Source: an uncultured Chloroflexota bacterium
Lineage (GTDB): Bacteria > Chloroflexota > Chloroflexia > Chloroflexales > Chloroflexaceae
Direction of reading: 5' to 3'
Assembly (NCBI GenBank): GCA_937120965.1
Contig: CAKZKA010000257.1
Coordinates: 1 to 47,106 of the forward strand
DNA length: 47,106 nt
Below the pieces are notes generated by a model that was given only the letters and a program-made list of their open reading frames with translations, was not told the origin of the DNA and made no database searches. Positions 25,196 to 34,486 of the stretch are shown here, one piece after another. Every line of letters starts with the position of its first letter. The first letter of the stretch is position 1. Position numbers and translations under genes: made by a program.

Positions 25196-27658
25196 CTACT
25201 TACCGCGCAAGTCACCGCCAAAGCCCACGCCTATCTGGTCGGCAAGCTCGGGGCGCACGGCGATGATCACATCGGTTGAGCCGAGGGGCTCGCCGAGATC
25301 GCGAAACATCAGAAAGCGCCACCAGCGCTCGCCCACCCCACGATCGAACGGCGCGCGCAGGGCCTGACCCAGCAGCGACACCTGCTCCAGCGGCGCCTCA
25401 CGCCAGCCCGGCCCCAGCCGATAGACGTGATCCTCCGGGAACCACCAGCGCAGTGGGTAACGCTGGACCACAAAATCCTCCAGGTAGCGCCGGTTCTCCG
25501 GATAGCGGTCGTAATTCTCCTGGAGCAGCAGCACGGCCATAATCCGAGGGTCAGGCGGTGCCATCAACTGCCCGCCTATGCGCTCGGCAGCGCTAAAATC
25601 TCGCAGGTACCAGCTCCAGATGGTCTCGTTATCGTAAATAATCGGCAGCGCCAGGCCGCGGCCCCGGCGGATAGAGGCTTCCTCCAACCGCCGCACGACG
25701 CGCATCATATCCGGCGAGGTCTGCGTATAGACCATTGCCTCGACGGGCACATCGCCATTCACATAGGCCAGGCGGAAGGCGGAACGGAAGGTGTAGAGGC
25801 CCACTGCAACGCCCACACAGGCGGCGAGCAGGGTCAGAGCGTGTCCCGGCCCCCAGCGCAAGCTCGCGCCCGTGGTCAGCAGCGCAATCAGCGCCAGGGC
25901 CGCCGCCGGCGCCACCCAGGGCGATAGCGCCGACTGCTCACCGAAGGCCACGATGGCCGTAAGCAGCACGAAGCTCAACCCGACGATGATCGCAAAGAGC
26001 GTCGCGTAGATCGCCCAGGCAGCCCGACCCGCCGCGCGGGCCAGGGCCACATCCTCAGCAGCCAGTTCCGCCTCTTCAACCGCGCGCCGGCGGTTCCAGA
26101 TCAGGCGCTGGGCGCCCCAGGCAGCCAGCAAGGTCCACGGCACACTGATATGGATGGTCAACCAGGGCATCTTCTCGCCGGCCCAGGTGTAAATGCCCAG
26201 GGCGGCCAGCGCCCACCAGGCCAGGAAGTAGATGCCCACATCGGCTTTACGGACAACACGCGGCGCCCCTTCCACCGCCGTTTCCGGCGTCGGCCCGGAA
26301 CGGCGCGCGGCCCACAGGGCGTCCAGCGCCACCAGGACCAGTCCTGCTCCGCCGAAGATCAGCAACAGCGGCTCGTAGACCCCGAGCAAAAAGAGGTAGT
26401 AGTGTCCGGGCTGCCCACCGCGCTCCACATTATGTTGCGCGAGCCAGTAAAGCAGGGACCCGCTTACGCCGCTGATCACGCCGATGATGTTGGTGAAGAA
26501 GGCGGTGAAGAACACCGTGTAGATACTCAGCACGATCAGCAGGGCCACCAGCCAGCGCCGGTTGATACCGAGACTGGCGAAAACCTCCGCCGCCGGATCG
26601 CCGCGCTCGCGGGCGGCCTGCCAGGGCGTGCGCCCATCGGCGCCGGGGCGCCGCCAGATCAGGTAGATCAGCATCGCCAGCACACCGATGGTCGTCCCGA
26701 TTGCCAGCAGCACCGCGGGATGGCGAAAAAACTGCCACAGGTCGCGCAGGTAGAGGCCAAGATTGGTGAACAGGTCGCGCCCGCCGTCGTCATCGGCGCG
26801 ATTGCGCACGCGCAGCGCATAGCCGTTATCCTCAGTCTCCAGCGGCGGCCAGCCGAACCAGCCTGGCTGCGCCACCACCAGTTCGCCGCTCTGCGGATCG
26901 CGCACGGCATGGTGGGCGCCGTCCACCTGCGCGTGGCCGGGCATCACGAAGATCAGCGCAGCGACCACCACTCCCAGGAGGATCACCAGAGCGATGCCAG
27001 GGCGGTACACGCGCCACAGAAAGGCCACCGCCAGGGGCGCGGCCATTATCAGCAAGAAGAGGTAGGTCGTTTCCTGGTTCACCAGCATGAAGGCGAAAGC
27101 AGCCGCGCCCACGAAGAGCCAGAGCGAGCGACGGGTGGCGCCGTAGCCCATAAGCGCCGCGAACACCAGGATTTCGCACACAACCGAGTAGATGTCGTGG
27201 CGGAAAAAGCGCCCCACGTACAGCGCCACCGGGGAAATCAGCAGGTACACCGCAGCAATCAGCGCCGCAGGTCGCCCGAGGGTCTGACGGAGGAGGTAGG
27301 GGGAGAGCGTGAGAGCCGTGCCGGCGAGTGCTGGCCCCAGACGAGCCACGAAGTCGTTATCGCCAAAGAGGAAGTAGAGCGCCGCACCGAGGTAGTAGAG
27401 CAACGGGCCGTGGAGCAGCGGGTCGTGGATGTACCCGCGGCCCACCAGCAGGTACCACGAGTAGGCCGCGTGCAGCGTCTCATCGTGGTGCAGCGCCCGG
27501 TCGCCAAGCGCCCACAGATGGGCCAGCAGGGCTACCGCACCGAGCGCCAGGTAGGCCATCTGCTCGACCGTGAGTAACCAGGGCCGGAGACCAGCGGCGC
27601 CCGCGCCGGGGGCAGGCTCAGGGGCGGCCCGTGGCCGCGACAGTTCAAGCGTTGACAT
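25196..27658 (-). CDS. Agl23-like HHDE membrane protein (TIGR03663-type)
   Basis: An 820 aa multi-pass membrane protein, with the first membrane segment after LTVEQMAYLALGAVALLAHL and the motif ALHHDETLHAAYSWYLL (HHDE at 57-60). The N-terminal half has PMT/GT39-like architecture. A late soluble domain has VYTQTSPDMMRVVRRLEEAS and WYLRDFSAAERIGG, closely matched in the downstream gene (IYTQTAPEVPRYVADIREMA, WYFRDFKNL). The two are paralogues that presumably act in the same envelope glycosylation process. ATG 27658 is preceded by a good promoter and a palindrome. Substrate unknown. Confidence 0.88.
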   Translation of the reverse strand: MSTLELSRPRAAPEPAPGAGAAGLRPWLLTVEQMAYLALGAVALLAHLWALGDRALHHDETLHAAYSWYLLVGRGYIHDPLLHGPLLYYLGAALYFLFGDNDFVARLGPALAGTALTLSPYLLRQTLGRPAALIAAVYLLISPVALYVGRFFRHDIYSVVCEILVFAALMGYGATRRSLWLFVGAAAFAFMLVNQETTYLFLLIMAAPLAVAFLWRVYRPGIALVILLGVVVAALIFVMPGHAQVDGAHHAVRDPQSGELVVAQPGWFGWPPLETEDNGYALRVRNRADDDGGRDLFTNLGLYLRDLWQFFRHPAVLLAIGTTIGVLAMLIYLIWRRPGADGRTPWQAARERGDPAAEVFASLGINRRWLVALLIVLSIYTVFFTAFFTNIIGVISGVSGSLLYWLAQHNVERGGQPGHYYLFLLGVYEPLLLIFGGAGLVLVALDALWAARRSGPTPETAVEGAPRVVRKADVGIYFLAWWALAALGIYTWAGEKMPWLTIHISVPWTLLAAWGAQRLIWNRRRAVEEAELAAEDVALARAAGRAAWAIYATLFAIIVGLSFVLLTAIVAFGEQSALSPWVAPAAALALIALLTTGASLRWGPGHALTLLAACVGVAVGLYTFRSAFRLAYVNGDVPVEAMVYTQTSPDMMRVVRRLEEASIRRGRGLALPIIYDNETIWSWYLRDFSAAERIGGQLMAPPDPRIMAVLLLQENYDRYPENRRYLEDFVVQRYPLRWWFPEDHVYRLGPGWREAPLEQVSLLGQALRAPFDRGVGERWWRFLMFRDLGEPLGSTDVIIAVRPELADQIGVGFGGDLRGK

Positions 27659-27687
27659 GCGCTACCTGTAGGCCCAAAACGCGCCTG

Positions 27688-27704
27688 TGCCACATTCTGT
27701 GGCA
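27688..27704. promoter_or_regulatory. Perfect inverted repeat at the transcription start, possible operator
   Basis: TGCCACATTCTGTGGCA has 7-bp arms and a 3-nt centre. It begins at the last base of the -10 element of the minus-strand promoter and covers the expected start point, a usual repressor position. Confidence 0.45.
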
Positions 27705-27732
27705 TTGTACACGATGGGGATGCGTGGGGCAA
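27704..27732 (-). promoter_or_regulatory. Promoter of the Agl23-like genes
   Basis: On the minus strand TTGCCC (27727-27732), a 17-nt spacer and TACAAT (27704-27709), about 45 nt upstream of ATG 27658. Confidence 0.65.
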
Positions 27733-27814
27733 GGCCAATGGGAGGTGTGGAGATGTGGAGGTGTTTTCGGGTTATGTGCTTGCAGCTCCACACTTCCACT
27801 CCTCCGCGGCCCGC

Positions 27815-30274
27815 TCACTGCGGTTCGAGGAACAGCACGTCAGTGGTATGGCGTTCAACCGCTTCCCGGCTCCACAGGAGCGGACAGTAGCCGCCTGCGC
27901 GCCAGGCGCCGGCCAGGTCGGCGTAGTGGCTGCTCATCGGATGCCCGCTCTGCCCGGCGGGAATAACCACCCGTGCCGCGTCCCAGTCGCCCGGATCGAA
28001 AATCTGGCGGTAGGAGGGGGCGTTGTAGATCGGCCCTGCCGCGGTCTGGCGCGGCACGTACTGCTGGTTCACCGTGTCCACGTCGCCGCCGGTGGGCCAG
28101 GGGCCGCGGTTGAAGATCGGCGCCAGCGCCGGGACGCTCCCCAGCGGGTGGCGCAGGGTCAGGGTGTGTACCTTGCCGTAGCTCCATCGGGCCGGATCGG
28201 GGCCGAGTCTCTCGCGCAGCTCGGCCACCGCCAGGCGTAGCGCCTCACCAAGCACCGCGCCCCAACTGCGCTGGCCGCCGAGCCAGGCATCGGGCTGTGC
28301 CGGATCGGCGGCTTCGGCCCGCGCCAGCACCTCGGGCAAGGCCCGCTCCAGGTAGCTGTTCGACGGCAAGGCGCCAAACGCGCCCAGGCCGCCCTGGGCG
28401 CCGATCAACTCGCCAAGCTCGGCATAGACTACCCGCAGCAGGTGGTAACGCACCGCGTCGTAGACCGCGCCAGCAGGGGCGTCGGCGGTCAACTCACCGT
28501 CCCAGGCCGCCAGCAGGTCACGCGCGGCTCGCTCCAGGCGCTCCTGGGGTTCCAGACGCGCCACCAGGCGGGCCAGACGCAGCCCCGGCAGGCAGCGCAG
28601 GTCGGCCTGGATGCGCGCGAAGCTCCGCACATCGTGCCGCTCCACGCTGTTCAACAACTCGGTGATCCGTTCGGCGCGGTAGGGGTTGGCCCACTCGCCG
28701 TGGATCGCATCGTGGTAGGGATGGCTGGCGCCAACGATCCGGTTGTTCGCCGTGACGACCAGGCCACCGGGCGGGTCGAGGACGGCGGGCAGGGCCAGGT
28801 TAGGGATAAAGCCCTGCCATTCATGCTCGCCATCCCAACCGGGCGCCGGGGTCTGCCCGTCACCCCTGGCCCTCACGGGCAAACGGCCGCCCACCGCGTA
28901 ACCGATGTGGCCATCCACGTCGGCATAGACGAAGTTCTGTGGCGGCACGTCCCAATCCTCCAGCGCGGCGCGGAACTCGTCCCAGTCGCGGGCGCGGTTG
29001 AGACGCAGCACGGCCCGCGTCACCGCCGGCGAGGGATCGAGGGCCGTCCAGCGCAGGGCCAGCGCCTGATGCGGCACGGCCGGCTCGGCGCGCCGGAACG
29101 GCGAGCCTTCCGGGCCGGCAATTTCATCAATGATCGGGCCGTGATGGGTCAGGCGCACGTCAATCAGCACAACTTCTTTCTGGCCCTTGACCACGATCTC
29201 CTCGCGCAGGCTCTCCACCTCGCGCCACTCGCCGCGCCACTCGTAGAGGTCGGGGTTTTCGGGATGAAAGCGTTCGATGTAGAGATCCTGGTTGTCGGTC
29301 ATGGTATTGGTCTGGCCCCAGGCGATGCGTTCGTTGTGCCCGATAATCACACCGCAGGTGCCGGGGATGGTGGCGCCGGCCACGTTGAAATCGCCACCCT
29401 CGAGATGGGCCAGGTACCACAGGCCGGGCAGCCCCAGGCTGAGATGGGGATCTTCAGCCAGCAAGGGCCGGCCCGTCGTGGTACGCGCACCGGAGACGGC
29501 CCAGGCGTTGGAACCTTGCGGTGTGCCGCTCTCGCCGGTAAAGGGGGCCGCCTCAGCGGCAAGACGCAGGGCGCCCTCGCCGAGATGCGGCGGCAACTCC
29601 GCCTCGGGGGGCACGCTGACCACCGCCGCGCCCGGGTAGCGCGGCGCAATGGCCGCGGCGCGCTCGTGGCCCACGGCGGCGATGATCTTGCTGTTCAGCA
29701 ACTCGCCCGTCCAGTTCGCCGAGAGCGTCAGGGCCATGATCTTGGGCCAGACGAGAATATCCACCAGCTCCCAGGGGCGCGGCTGAAAACCCAGGAGGGT
29801 AAACTCCAGCGGCAGCCGCCCGCGGCTGGCTTCCAGACAGGCGTTGACGCCACACACATACGCCTCGAGGATCATGCGCGTCTCATCATCGAGTAACGCG
29901 ACCTCACGGCGCGCCAGGCGCTCAAAGCCCAGGGTACGCACAAACTGATCGGAACTCAAGGCCACAGGCCCGAAGATTTCGGCCAGTTGCCCCCGCCCGG
30001 TGCGGCGGTTCAACTCCATCTGCCAGAGCCGGTCCTGGGCATGCACGTAGCCCAGAGCGGCAAACAGATCGGCGTTACCGGCGGCATAGATATGCGGAAT
30101 ACCCCAGCGATCGCGGCGCACCTCGACCTCGGCGGCGAGACCTGGCAGCGGCTGCCGCCCGCTGACCCGGGGGAGCGAACGGCGCAAGGCGGCGACGGCG
30201 CCGATCCCCACGGCGCCAGCGGCAAGCCCGACGGTAAGGCCAAGAACCCGAGCGAGGCGGGGAAGCTCTGTCAT
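27815..30274 (-). CDS. Penicillin acylase family N-terminal nucleophile hydrolase
   Basis: An 819 aa precursor of the penicillin amidase/acylase family (Ntn hydrolases). These are exported, cleave themselves and hydrolyse amides such as N-acyl homoserine lactones, penicillins or other acylated amines. The N-terminal hydrophobic segment (VLGLTVGLAAGAVGIGAVAAL) acts as signal or anchor. Motifs are DRWGIPHIYA, YVHAQDRLWQMELNRR, and PQGSNAWAVSG with the predicted nucleophile Ser255 after Gly, then TIPGTCGVIIGHNERIAWG. The ATG at 30274 with AGGAGAAAGGTG upstream is preferred over a longer frame from 30331. The natural substrate is unknown. Confidence 0.93.
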   Translation of the reverse strand: MTELPRLARVLGLTVGLAAGAVGIGAVAALRRSLPRVSGRQPLPGLAAEVEVRRDRWGIPHIYAAGNADLFAALGYVHAQDRLWQMELNRRTGRGQLAEIFGPVALSSDQFVRTLGFERLARREVALLDDETRMILEAYVCGVNACLEASRGRLPLEFTLLGFQPRPWELVDILVWPKIMALTLSANWTGELLNSKIIAAVGHERAAAIAPRYPGAAVVSVPPEAELPPHLGEGALRLAAEAAPFTGESGTPQGSNAWAVSGARTTTGRPLLAEDPHLSLGLPGLWYLAHLEGGDFNVAGATIPGTCGVIIGHNERIAWGQTNTMTDNQDLYIERFHPENPDLYEWRGEWREVESLREEIVVKGQKEVVLIDVRLTHHGPIIDEIAGPEGSPFRRAEPAVPHQALALRWTALDPSPAVTRAVLRLNRARDWDEFRAALEDWDVPPQNFVYADVDGHIGYAVGGRLPVRARGDGQTPAPGWDGEHEWQGFIPNLALPAVLDPPGGLVVTANNRIVGASHPYHDAIHGEWANPYRAERITELLNSVERHDVRSFARIQADLRCLPGLRLARLVARLEPQERLERAARDLLAAWDGELTADAPAGAVYDAVRYHLLRVVYAELGELIGAQGGLGAFGALPSNSYLERALPEVLARAEAADPAQPDAWLGGQRSWGAVLGEALRLAVAELRERLGPDPARWSYGKVHTLTLRHPLGSVPALAPIFNRGPWPTGGDVDTVNQQYVPRQTAAGPIYNAPSYRQIFDPGDWDAARVVIPAGQSGHPMSSHYADLAGAWRAGGYCPLLWSREAVERHTTDVLFLEPQ

Positions 30275-30356
30275 CGCATTACACCTTTCTCCTGGGGAAA
30301 GCCGTGTACAGGTCCCATTCGCGGGGAACACAACGCCACGATGAAAACAGGTGTAT

Positions 30357-30475
30357 GTTTGGGAGGGCTGCGCCCTCCCAAACCCTCCCCTCAGGGAGGG
30401 GCGTGGGGAAACCCGGTTTCCCCATATTTCACCTCAGCCCTGCCCCACACCATAAGCCGGGTTCCCCGTATTTCC
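30357..30475. repeat. T-P composite repeat
   Basis: T module (GGGAGGGCTGCGCCCTCCC, 30361-30379) with AAACCCTCCCCTCAGGGAGG, a P module (30407-30425), ATATTTCACCTCAG, and half a P palindrome at 30457-30467. The -10 of the next gene follows within 20 nt. Confidence 0.8.
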
Positions 30476-30485
30476 ATTTGCGCCG

Positions 30486-30491
30486 TATAAT
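30486..30491 (+). promoter_or_regulatory. -10 element of the prenyl-synthase-like gene
   Basis: A perfect TATAAT lies 38 nt upstream of ATG 30530. The -35 region is part of the repeat palindrome (TTCCCC at 18 nt) and is weak. Confidence 0.5.
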
Positions 30492-30529
30492 GAAAAGGTG
30501 AAGAACACCTGAGGCCGCAGCGGCAACCT

Positions 30530-31477
30530 ATGCGCCACATCGAGTTTTCTCCCAACTTGAGCGCCGATCTGCAGCAGGTAGAGCAGATCATCCACGAGCG
30601 GACACACGCCCGCGCCGCGGTGATCAGTATCGCCGGGTCGCACCTGTCACCGCCGGACGTGCCCCGCTTACGGGCCGCGCTGGTACTCCTGGCCGCGCAA
30701 ACTGCCAGTTACCATCTTGAACAGGTCATCCACGCCGCGGCGGCGGTCGAACTGATCCACGCTGCTACCCAAACCCACAACGATCTGGTAGATGAAGCCG
30801 AGCGCCGTCGTGGTCGGCCGCGCGCTGGCCCCTGGAACCACGGCGTAGCCCTGATGGTTGGCGACTACCTGTTTGCCCTGGCCGCCGGAGAGATGGCCCT
30901 CAGCCCTGACCCACGGGTGATCATCTTCTTTACCGAGGCGGTCAAGCAGATCACCGAGGGGATCTTGATGCCAGCGGCGCCGCTCCAGCCGCTGGAGGAG
31001 GGACGAGCGCGCCACCTGGAACGCATCGGCCACACCGATGCCGCGCTCATCGTGGCCGCCTGCAAGGCCGGCGCCGCCGCTGCGGGCGCCGATCCAGAGC
31101 ACATCGAGACCCTGGGTCACTTTGGCCACGAGCTGGGTCTGGCTCTGCGCCTCGGCGACGAGGTGCGCGATTTCACCGAACATAACGGCAGCGCGGCCCC
31201 GGGCGCGAGCCTTCGCGCCGGAGTGGTGACCCTGCCGCTTATCTTCGCCGCGGCCCTCGGCAACGGCCCGCGCCTGGCGGCTGCCCTTGACAGCACCGAT
31301 ACCGCCGAGCAAAGCTGGGCCGTTGATACAGTGCGCCGCTATGGATTGACCCCGGCCCGCGCGGAGGTGCTGCGCTGCGCCGAGAGCGCCCGCGGCATGC
31401 TCGCCCGGGTCCCTCCCGGTCCCGGGCGCGAAGCGCTGGCTCGCATCGCCGACTATGCGGTGCAACGCGCCGCCTGA
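30530..31477 (+). CDS. Polyprenyl synthetase family protein with altered substrate motifs
   Basis: The 315 aa protein has the all-helical fold of trans-isoprenyl diphosphate synthases. The first Asp-rich motif is HNDLVDEAERRRGRP (83-97), where the first Asp of DDxxD is Asn84; the second is GDEVRDF with DEVRD at 210-214. The usual GGKRLRP substrate motif is replaced by DVPRLRA (43-49), so Lys and Arg that bind IPP are not evident. It could be a weak or specialised synthase, or a non-catalytic subunit as known for the small subunits of heterodimeric enzymes. Downstream it ends 1 nt before the stop of a convergent small gene. Confidence 0.82.
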   Translation: MRHIEFSPNLSADLQQVEQIIHERTHARAAVISIAGSHLSPPDVPRLRAALVLLAAQTASYHLEQVIHAAAAVELIHAATQTHNDLVDEAERRRGRPRAGPWNHGVALMVGDYLFALAAGEMALSPDPRVIIFFTEAVKQITEGILMPAAPLQPLEEGRARHLERIGHTDAALIVAACKAGAAAAGADPEHIETLGHFGHELGLALRLGDEVRDFTEHNGSAAPGASLRAGVVTLPLIFAAALGNGPRLAAALDSTDTAEQSWAVDTVRRYGLTPARAEVLRCAESARGMLARVPPGPGREALARIADYAVQRAA

Positions 31478-31478
31478 A

Positions 31479-31706
31479 CTATAGATCCTGCCGCTGCCGC
31501 CCGATGGCCCATCCCAGGGCCAGCCCCCCCAGGGCAAAGAGGATCGCTGCGCTCGCCAGTCCCACCAGCAGGTGACGCCAGCCCAGCGGCCCCCCCAGCA
31601 ACCACCAGGCCAGCATGGTCGGCACGCCGACGAGCGCCAGCGCCACCAGGGCCAGCGGTACGGCGCCGCGGAGGAACAACACCACTCTGTGGAACCATTC
31701 GCCCAA
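31479..31706 (-). CDS. Small two-helix membrane protein
   Basis: A 75 aa frame with two clear hydrophobic segments (AVPLALVALALVGVPTMLAW and LLVGLASAAILFALGGLALG) joined by a short loop, and a charged C-terminus GRQRQDL. The start is taken as TTG 31706, with GGAG 7 nt upstream; upstream codons to 31859 are translated repeat. I do not recognise the family. It is convergent with the prenyl-synthase-like gene, with a single base between the stop codons. Confidence 0.5.
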   Translation of the reverse strand: MGEWFHRVVLFLRGAVPLALVALALVGVPTMLAWWLLGGPLGWRHLLVGLASAAILFALGGLALGWAIGRQRQDL

Positions 31707-31900
31707 GCGGCTGCTCCAGGGCTGAGGTGAATATATGGGGAAACCGGGTTTCTCTACGTCCCTCCCTGCGGGGAGGGTTGGGCGTAGAGACGCAGCGCCG
31801 CTGCGTCTACACGTTCCGGCGTTGTGCGGCGCAGCCGCATAGGTGTCTGGCGTGAACATAGGGAAATCCGGGTTCCCCCCACCATCAACAGGCGCCGCGC
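31707..31900. repeat. P-J-P composite repeat
   Basis: GCTGAGGTGAATATATGGGG leads into a P module (about 31737-31755), a degenerate T (GGCGTAGAGACGCAGCGCCG), a J hairpin TGCGGCGCAGCCGCA (31826-31840) and a final degenerate P near 31860. Confidence 0.75.
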
Positions 31901-31901
31901 A

Positions 31902-33671
31902 TCACTCCCTCTTCAAGGCCTGCAACTGCACGATCAGCGCCTCGGCAAGCGCGACATCCTGCGCGCCGACGACATCGCGGGCGACGACCGTAAGGGCGTC
32001 GGCCATTGCCGTCGGCTCGGCGCCGCCGAGGGTCTCCAGCGCTGCCTCGGTGGCGGCCATATCGCCGCCCAGCACCACCTCGGCGGCTTCGCGCACCTCT
32101 GGCGGCGCCTGGCCCAGCACCTCCGCCACCGGGGCGCCGCCGAGGACCTCTCCACCGCCCATCGCCACGCGCAGTTTCGCCATCGCGTCAGCCGCGGTGG
32201 CCCGGGCATCGAGATGCACGTCCGGGGGAGTGCTTATCTCAGTAACGACCACCTCGTAGAAGAGATCCGTGCCATTGGCCACCTGCCCGTGCACGGTGCT
32301 GATCGCGGTATGCGTGGTTTGCGCTGCCATACCTTGCCCGGCGCCTTCGGCGGCGCCGAGCACGGTCACCGGCTCTGCGCTCACCAGCATCGCGCCGAGG
32401 GCCAGGCTACCCGTCGCCGTACCATGCAGGCGCACGCGGTAGGCCCCCGCGGGCGGGTTGGGAATGACAGCGATATTCAGATGCTTGCCACCGTGACCGT
32501 GATCGCGGGCGCGTACCCGGCGCGGGCGCGCGGGGGCGCCCAACACTTCGACCGGCGCGCCCAGAACACCCGCGCCAGGCAGGGGTGGGCCGGCCGGCGT
32601 CTCCACCACCATCGTTACCGGCGAGGCGGTAAGCACCACCAGCTTCGTCTCCTCGACCGGCGGCGCGCCGAGTGGGGGTGTCGGAAGACCCGGCTCTTCA
32701 GTTCTCCTCAGTTCTTCGAACAGCAGATCCAGCACCTCGGGATGATCCGGCAGCACCCCGTGGCTCGTGCCGGACAACGGATCGAGATTGTTGATGTTCT
32801 GATGCGCCAGCTCGGCGCTGGCGGAGCGCACAGTGCCGTCGCCATCAAGGTCAACCTCGTCCTGCACCGGCTCTCCGTCGGGGAACCGCGGCGGATCCCC
32901 CGGCGGAATGGGCGGGCCGCCCACCACAATCGCCCGGATGGTCGGAAAGCCCTTCGCCCGGATCGTCGTAACCGGCACCCGCCGGGCCAGCAGTTCCAGT
33001 TGCGCCGGCTGGTTCAGCATCAGGCCCACCAGGTTGCGCTCCCGGTGCGAAGCCTCAGGTTTAGGCAGAGGAGGACCCGGGTGATTGAGCAGGTAATTGT
33101 CAATCGGCAGCAAATCGCGGAGACCGGGCACCTGGGTACGGATGGTCCGCAGCGGGTCCAGTTGCGTCTGGAAGGGATGGGTGTGCCGGAGGTACCAGAG
33201 GTACACATCGAAGACCGCCTTGACAGCAGGATCGGAGCGCAACTGGCCGCCGCCCCAGGCGTAATAGGCCTCGCCTGCGCCACGATGAGGCGTGCCCAGT
33301 GTGAACAATCGGGCAACATCGTGGGCATAGTCAGGCCCCTGAATGTAGCTCCGCGCTACCAGACCGCCCATGCTGTGGCCCACCAGGACGACCTTGTCGG
33401 CGCCAGCGCGTTGCTTCGCCCGGTCAATCCAGGGCTTGAGGTACAGGCGCGCCGCATCCTGGATCGACTTGCGCCAGTCGTAGAAAGCCACGAACAGATC
33501 CCTGTCCCGGACGTAGCCGGCGCGTTCGAAGGCTTCGAGGAAGTGTTTTCCGTAGCTGATAAAAGGCGGAAAGTTCCAACCCGTGAGGCGTGGCCCCTGA
33601 AAATCGAGCAGGACCAGCAGGTTAAATGAGCCACACAGACCGGGCACAAAGATCACAGGCATGCGCGCCAT
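31902..33671 (-). CDS. Lipase/esterase-like alpha/beta hydrolase with long C-terminal extension
   Basis: The 589 aa protein starts MARMPVIFVPGLCGS and has the nucleophile elbow VVLVGHSMGGLVARSYI, then LFTLGTPHRG. This pattern belongs to lipases/acyltransferases of the LCAT/PGAP1-like group. No signal peptide is apparent although the family often acts on lipids. Residues from about 350 to 589 form a Gly/Ala/Pro-rich extension with repeated LGGAP/VLG motifs and no recognised domain; part of it (PAGAYRVRLHGTATG) resembles a beta-sandwich. Substrate unknown. ATG 33671 fits the conserved N-terminus. Confidence 0.85.
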   Translation of the reverse strand: MARMPVIFVPGLCGSFNLLVLLDFQGPRLTGWNFPPFISYGKHFLEAFERAGYVRDRDLFVAFYDWRKSIQDAARLYLKPWIDRAKQRAGADKVVLVGHSMGGLVARSYIQGPDYAHDVARLFTLGTPHRGAGEAYYAWGGGQLRSDPAVKAVFDVYLWYLRHTHPFQTQLDPLRTIRTQVPGLRDLLPIDNYLLNHPGPPLPKPEASHRERNLVGLMLNQPAQLELLARRVPVTTIRAKGFPTIRAIVVGGPPIPPGDPPRFPDGEPVQDEVDLDGDGTVRSASAELAHQNINNLDPLSGTSHGVLPDHPEVLDLLFEELRRTEEPGLPTPPLGAPPVEETKLVVLTASPVTMVVETPAGPPLPGAGVLGAPVEVLGAPARPRRVRARDHGHGGKHLNIAVIPNPPAGAYRVRLHGTATGSLALGAMLVSAEPVTVLGAAEGAGQGMAAQTTHTAISTVHGQVANGTDLFYEVVVTEISTPPDVHLDARATAADAMAKLRVAMGGGEVLGGAPVAEVLGQAPPEVREAAEVVLGGDMAATEAALETLGGAEPTAMADALTVVARDVVGAQDVALAEALIVQLQALKRE

Positions 33672-33699
33672 TTGTGGTTCCCTCTATCAGGAGAGATCT

Positions 33700-34480
33700 G
33701 ATGTGAAAATAGCCCGCCCGCGGGAGGGTTTGGGAGGACGTAGCCCTCCCAGGAAACAACTCGCCAGCGGGGAGGGTTTGGGAGGGCTTCGCCCTCCCAA
33801 GAACAATAATATGTTCATTCTGGCGTTGTGCGGCGCAGCCGCATGGATGACTGAGGTGAAAATAGCCCGCCCGCGGGAGGGTTTGGGAGGGCTTCGCCCT
33901 CCCAAGAACGATAATATGTTCATTCTGGCGTTGTGCGGCGCAGCCACATAGATGATGGATGCGACGGGAAGCCTCGCAGCAGGGCAAAGCCTTTCCCACT
34001 CATCACAACCAGGTTAACAGACCAGACGTGCCGGCAGCGGCAAGGAGACACAGAACAGGTTCATCATAGGCCCTCGACCCGCGGCCGTCAAGGTCGCGCC
34101 GGTAGCGCTCCCAGGGCTGAGGTGAAAATACGGGGAAACCAGGTTTCCCCAATCCCCTCCCTGCGGGGAGGCGCCTGGTTCCCTCCCCCAGCGGGGGAGG
34201 GCCAGGGAGGGGGCGGCCCTCCCGAAGACGCCCCATGTTCATCGCGGCGTTGTGCGCCCCGCGAATGGGCGTCTGAGGTGAACATAGCCTGCCGGCGGGG
34301 AGGGTTTGGGAGGGCTGCGCCCTCCCAAGAAAAACCCATGTTCATCTTGTCGTTGTGCGGCGCAGCCGCATGGATGACTGAGGTGAACATACGGGGAAAC
34401 CGGGGTTCCCCATACCCCTGCCGGTGGGGGCGCCTGGCATCCCGGTGAACAGGAGCGGAGGGAACCCCGGGTTCCCTATG
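33700..34480. repeat. Large composite repeat block, about 780 bp
   Basis: Three or more T modules (33727-33750, 33777-33800, 33876-33905), three J modules with TTCATTCTGGCGTTGTGCGG, then P modules near 34131, 34394 and 34462. The two copies at about 33708-33850 and 33855-33950 are nearly identical over most of the T-J section. No gene was found between 33672 and 34776. Positions 33960-34110 show no clear repeat. Confidence 0.85.
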
Positions 34481-34486
34481 TTCACG

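Noticed and set aside
26150-27577. 475-codon plus-strand frame opposite the Agl23-like gene
   Set aside because: Same type of shadow: the minus-strand frame has clear membrane segments and motifs, the plus frame does not.
27815-30000. Long plus-strand frame of 484 codons (28442-29896) opposite the penicillin-acylase gene
   Set aside because: The codon pattern is a shadow of the minus-strand gene, rich in His/Arg/Gln and without any family motif.
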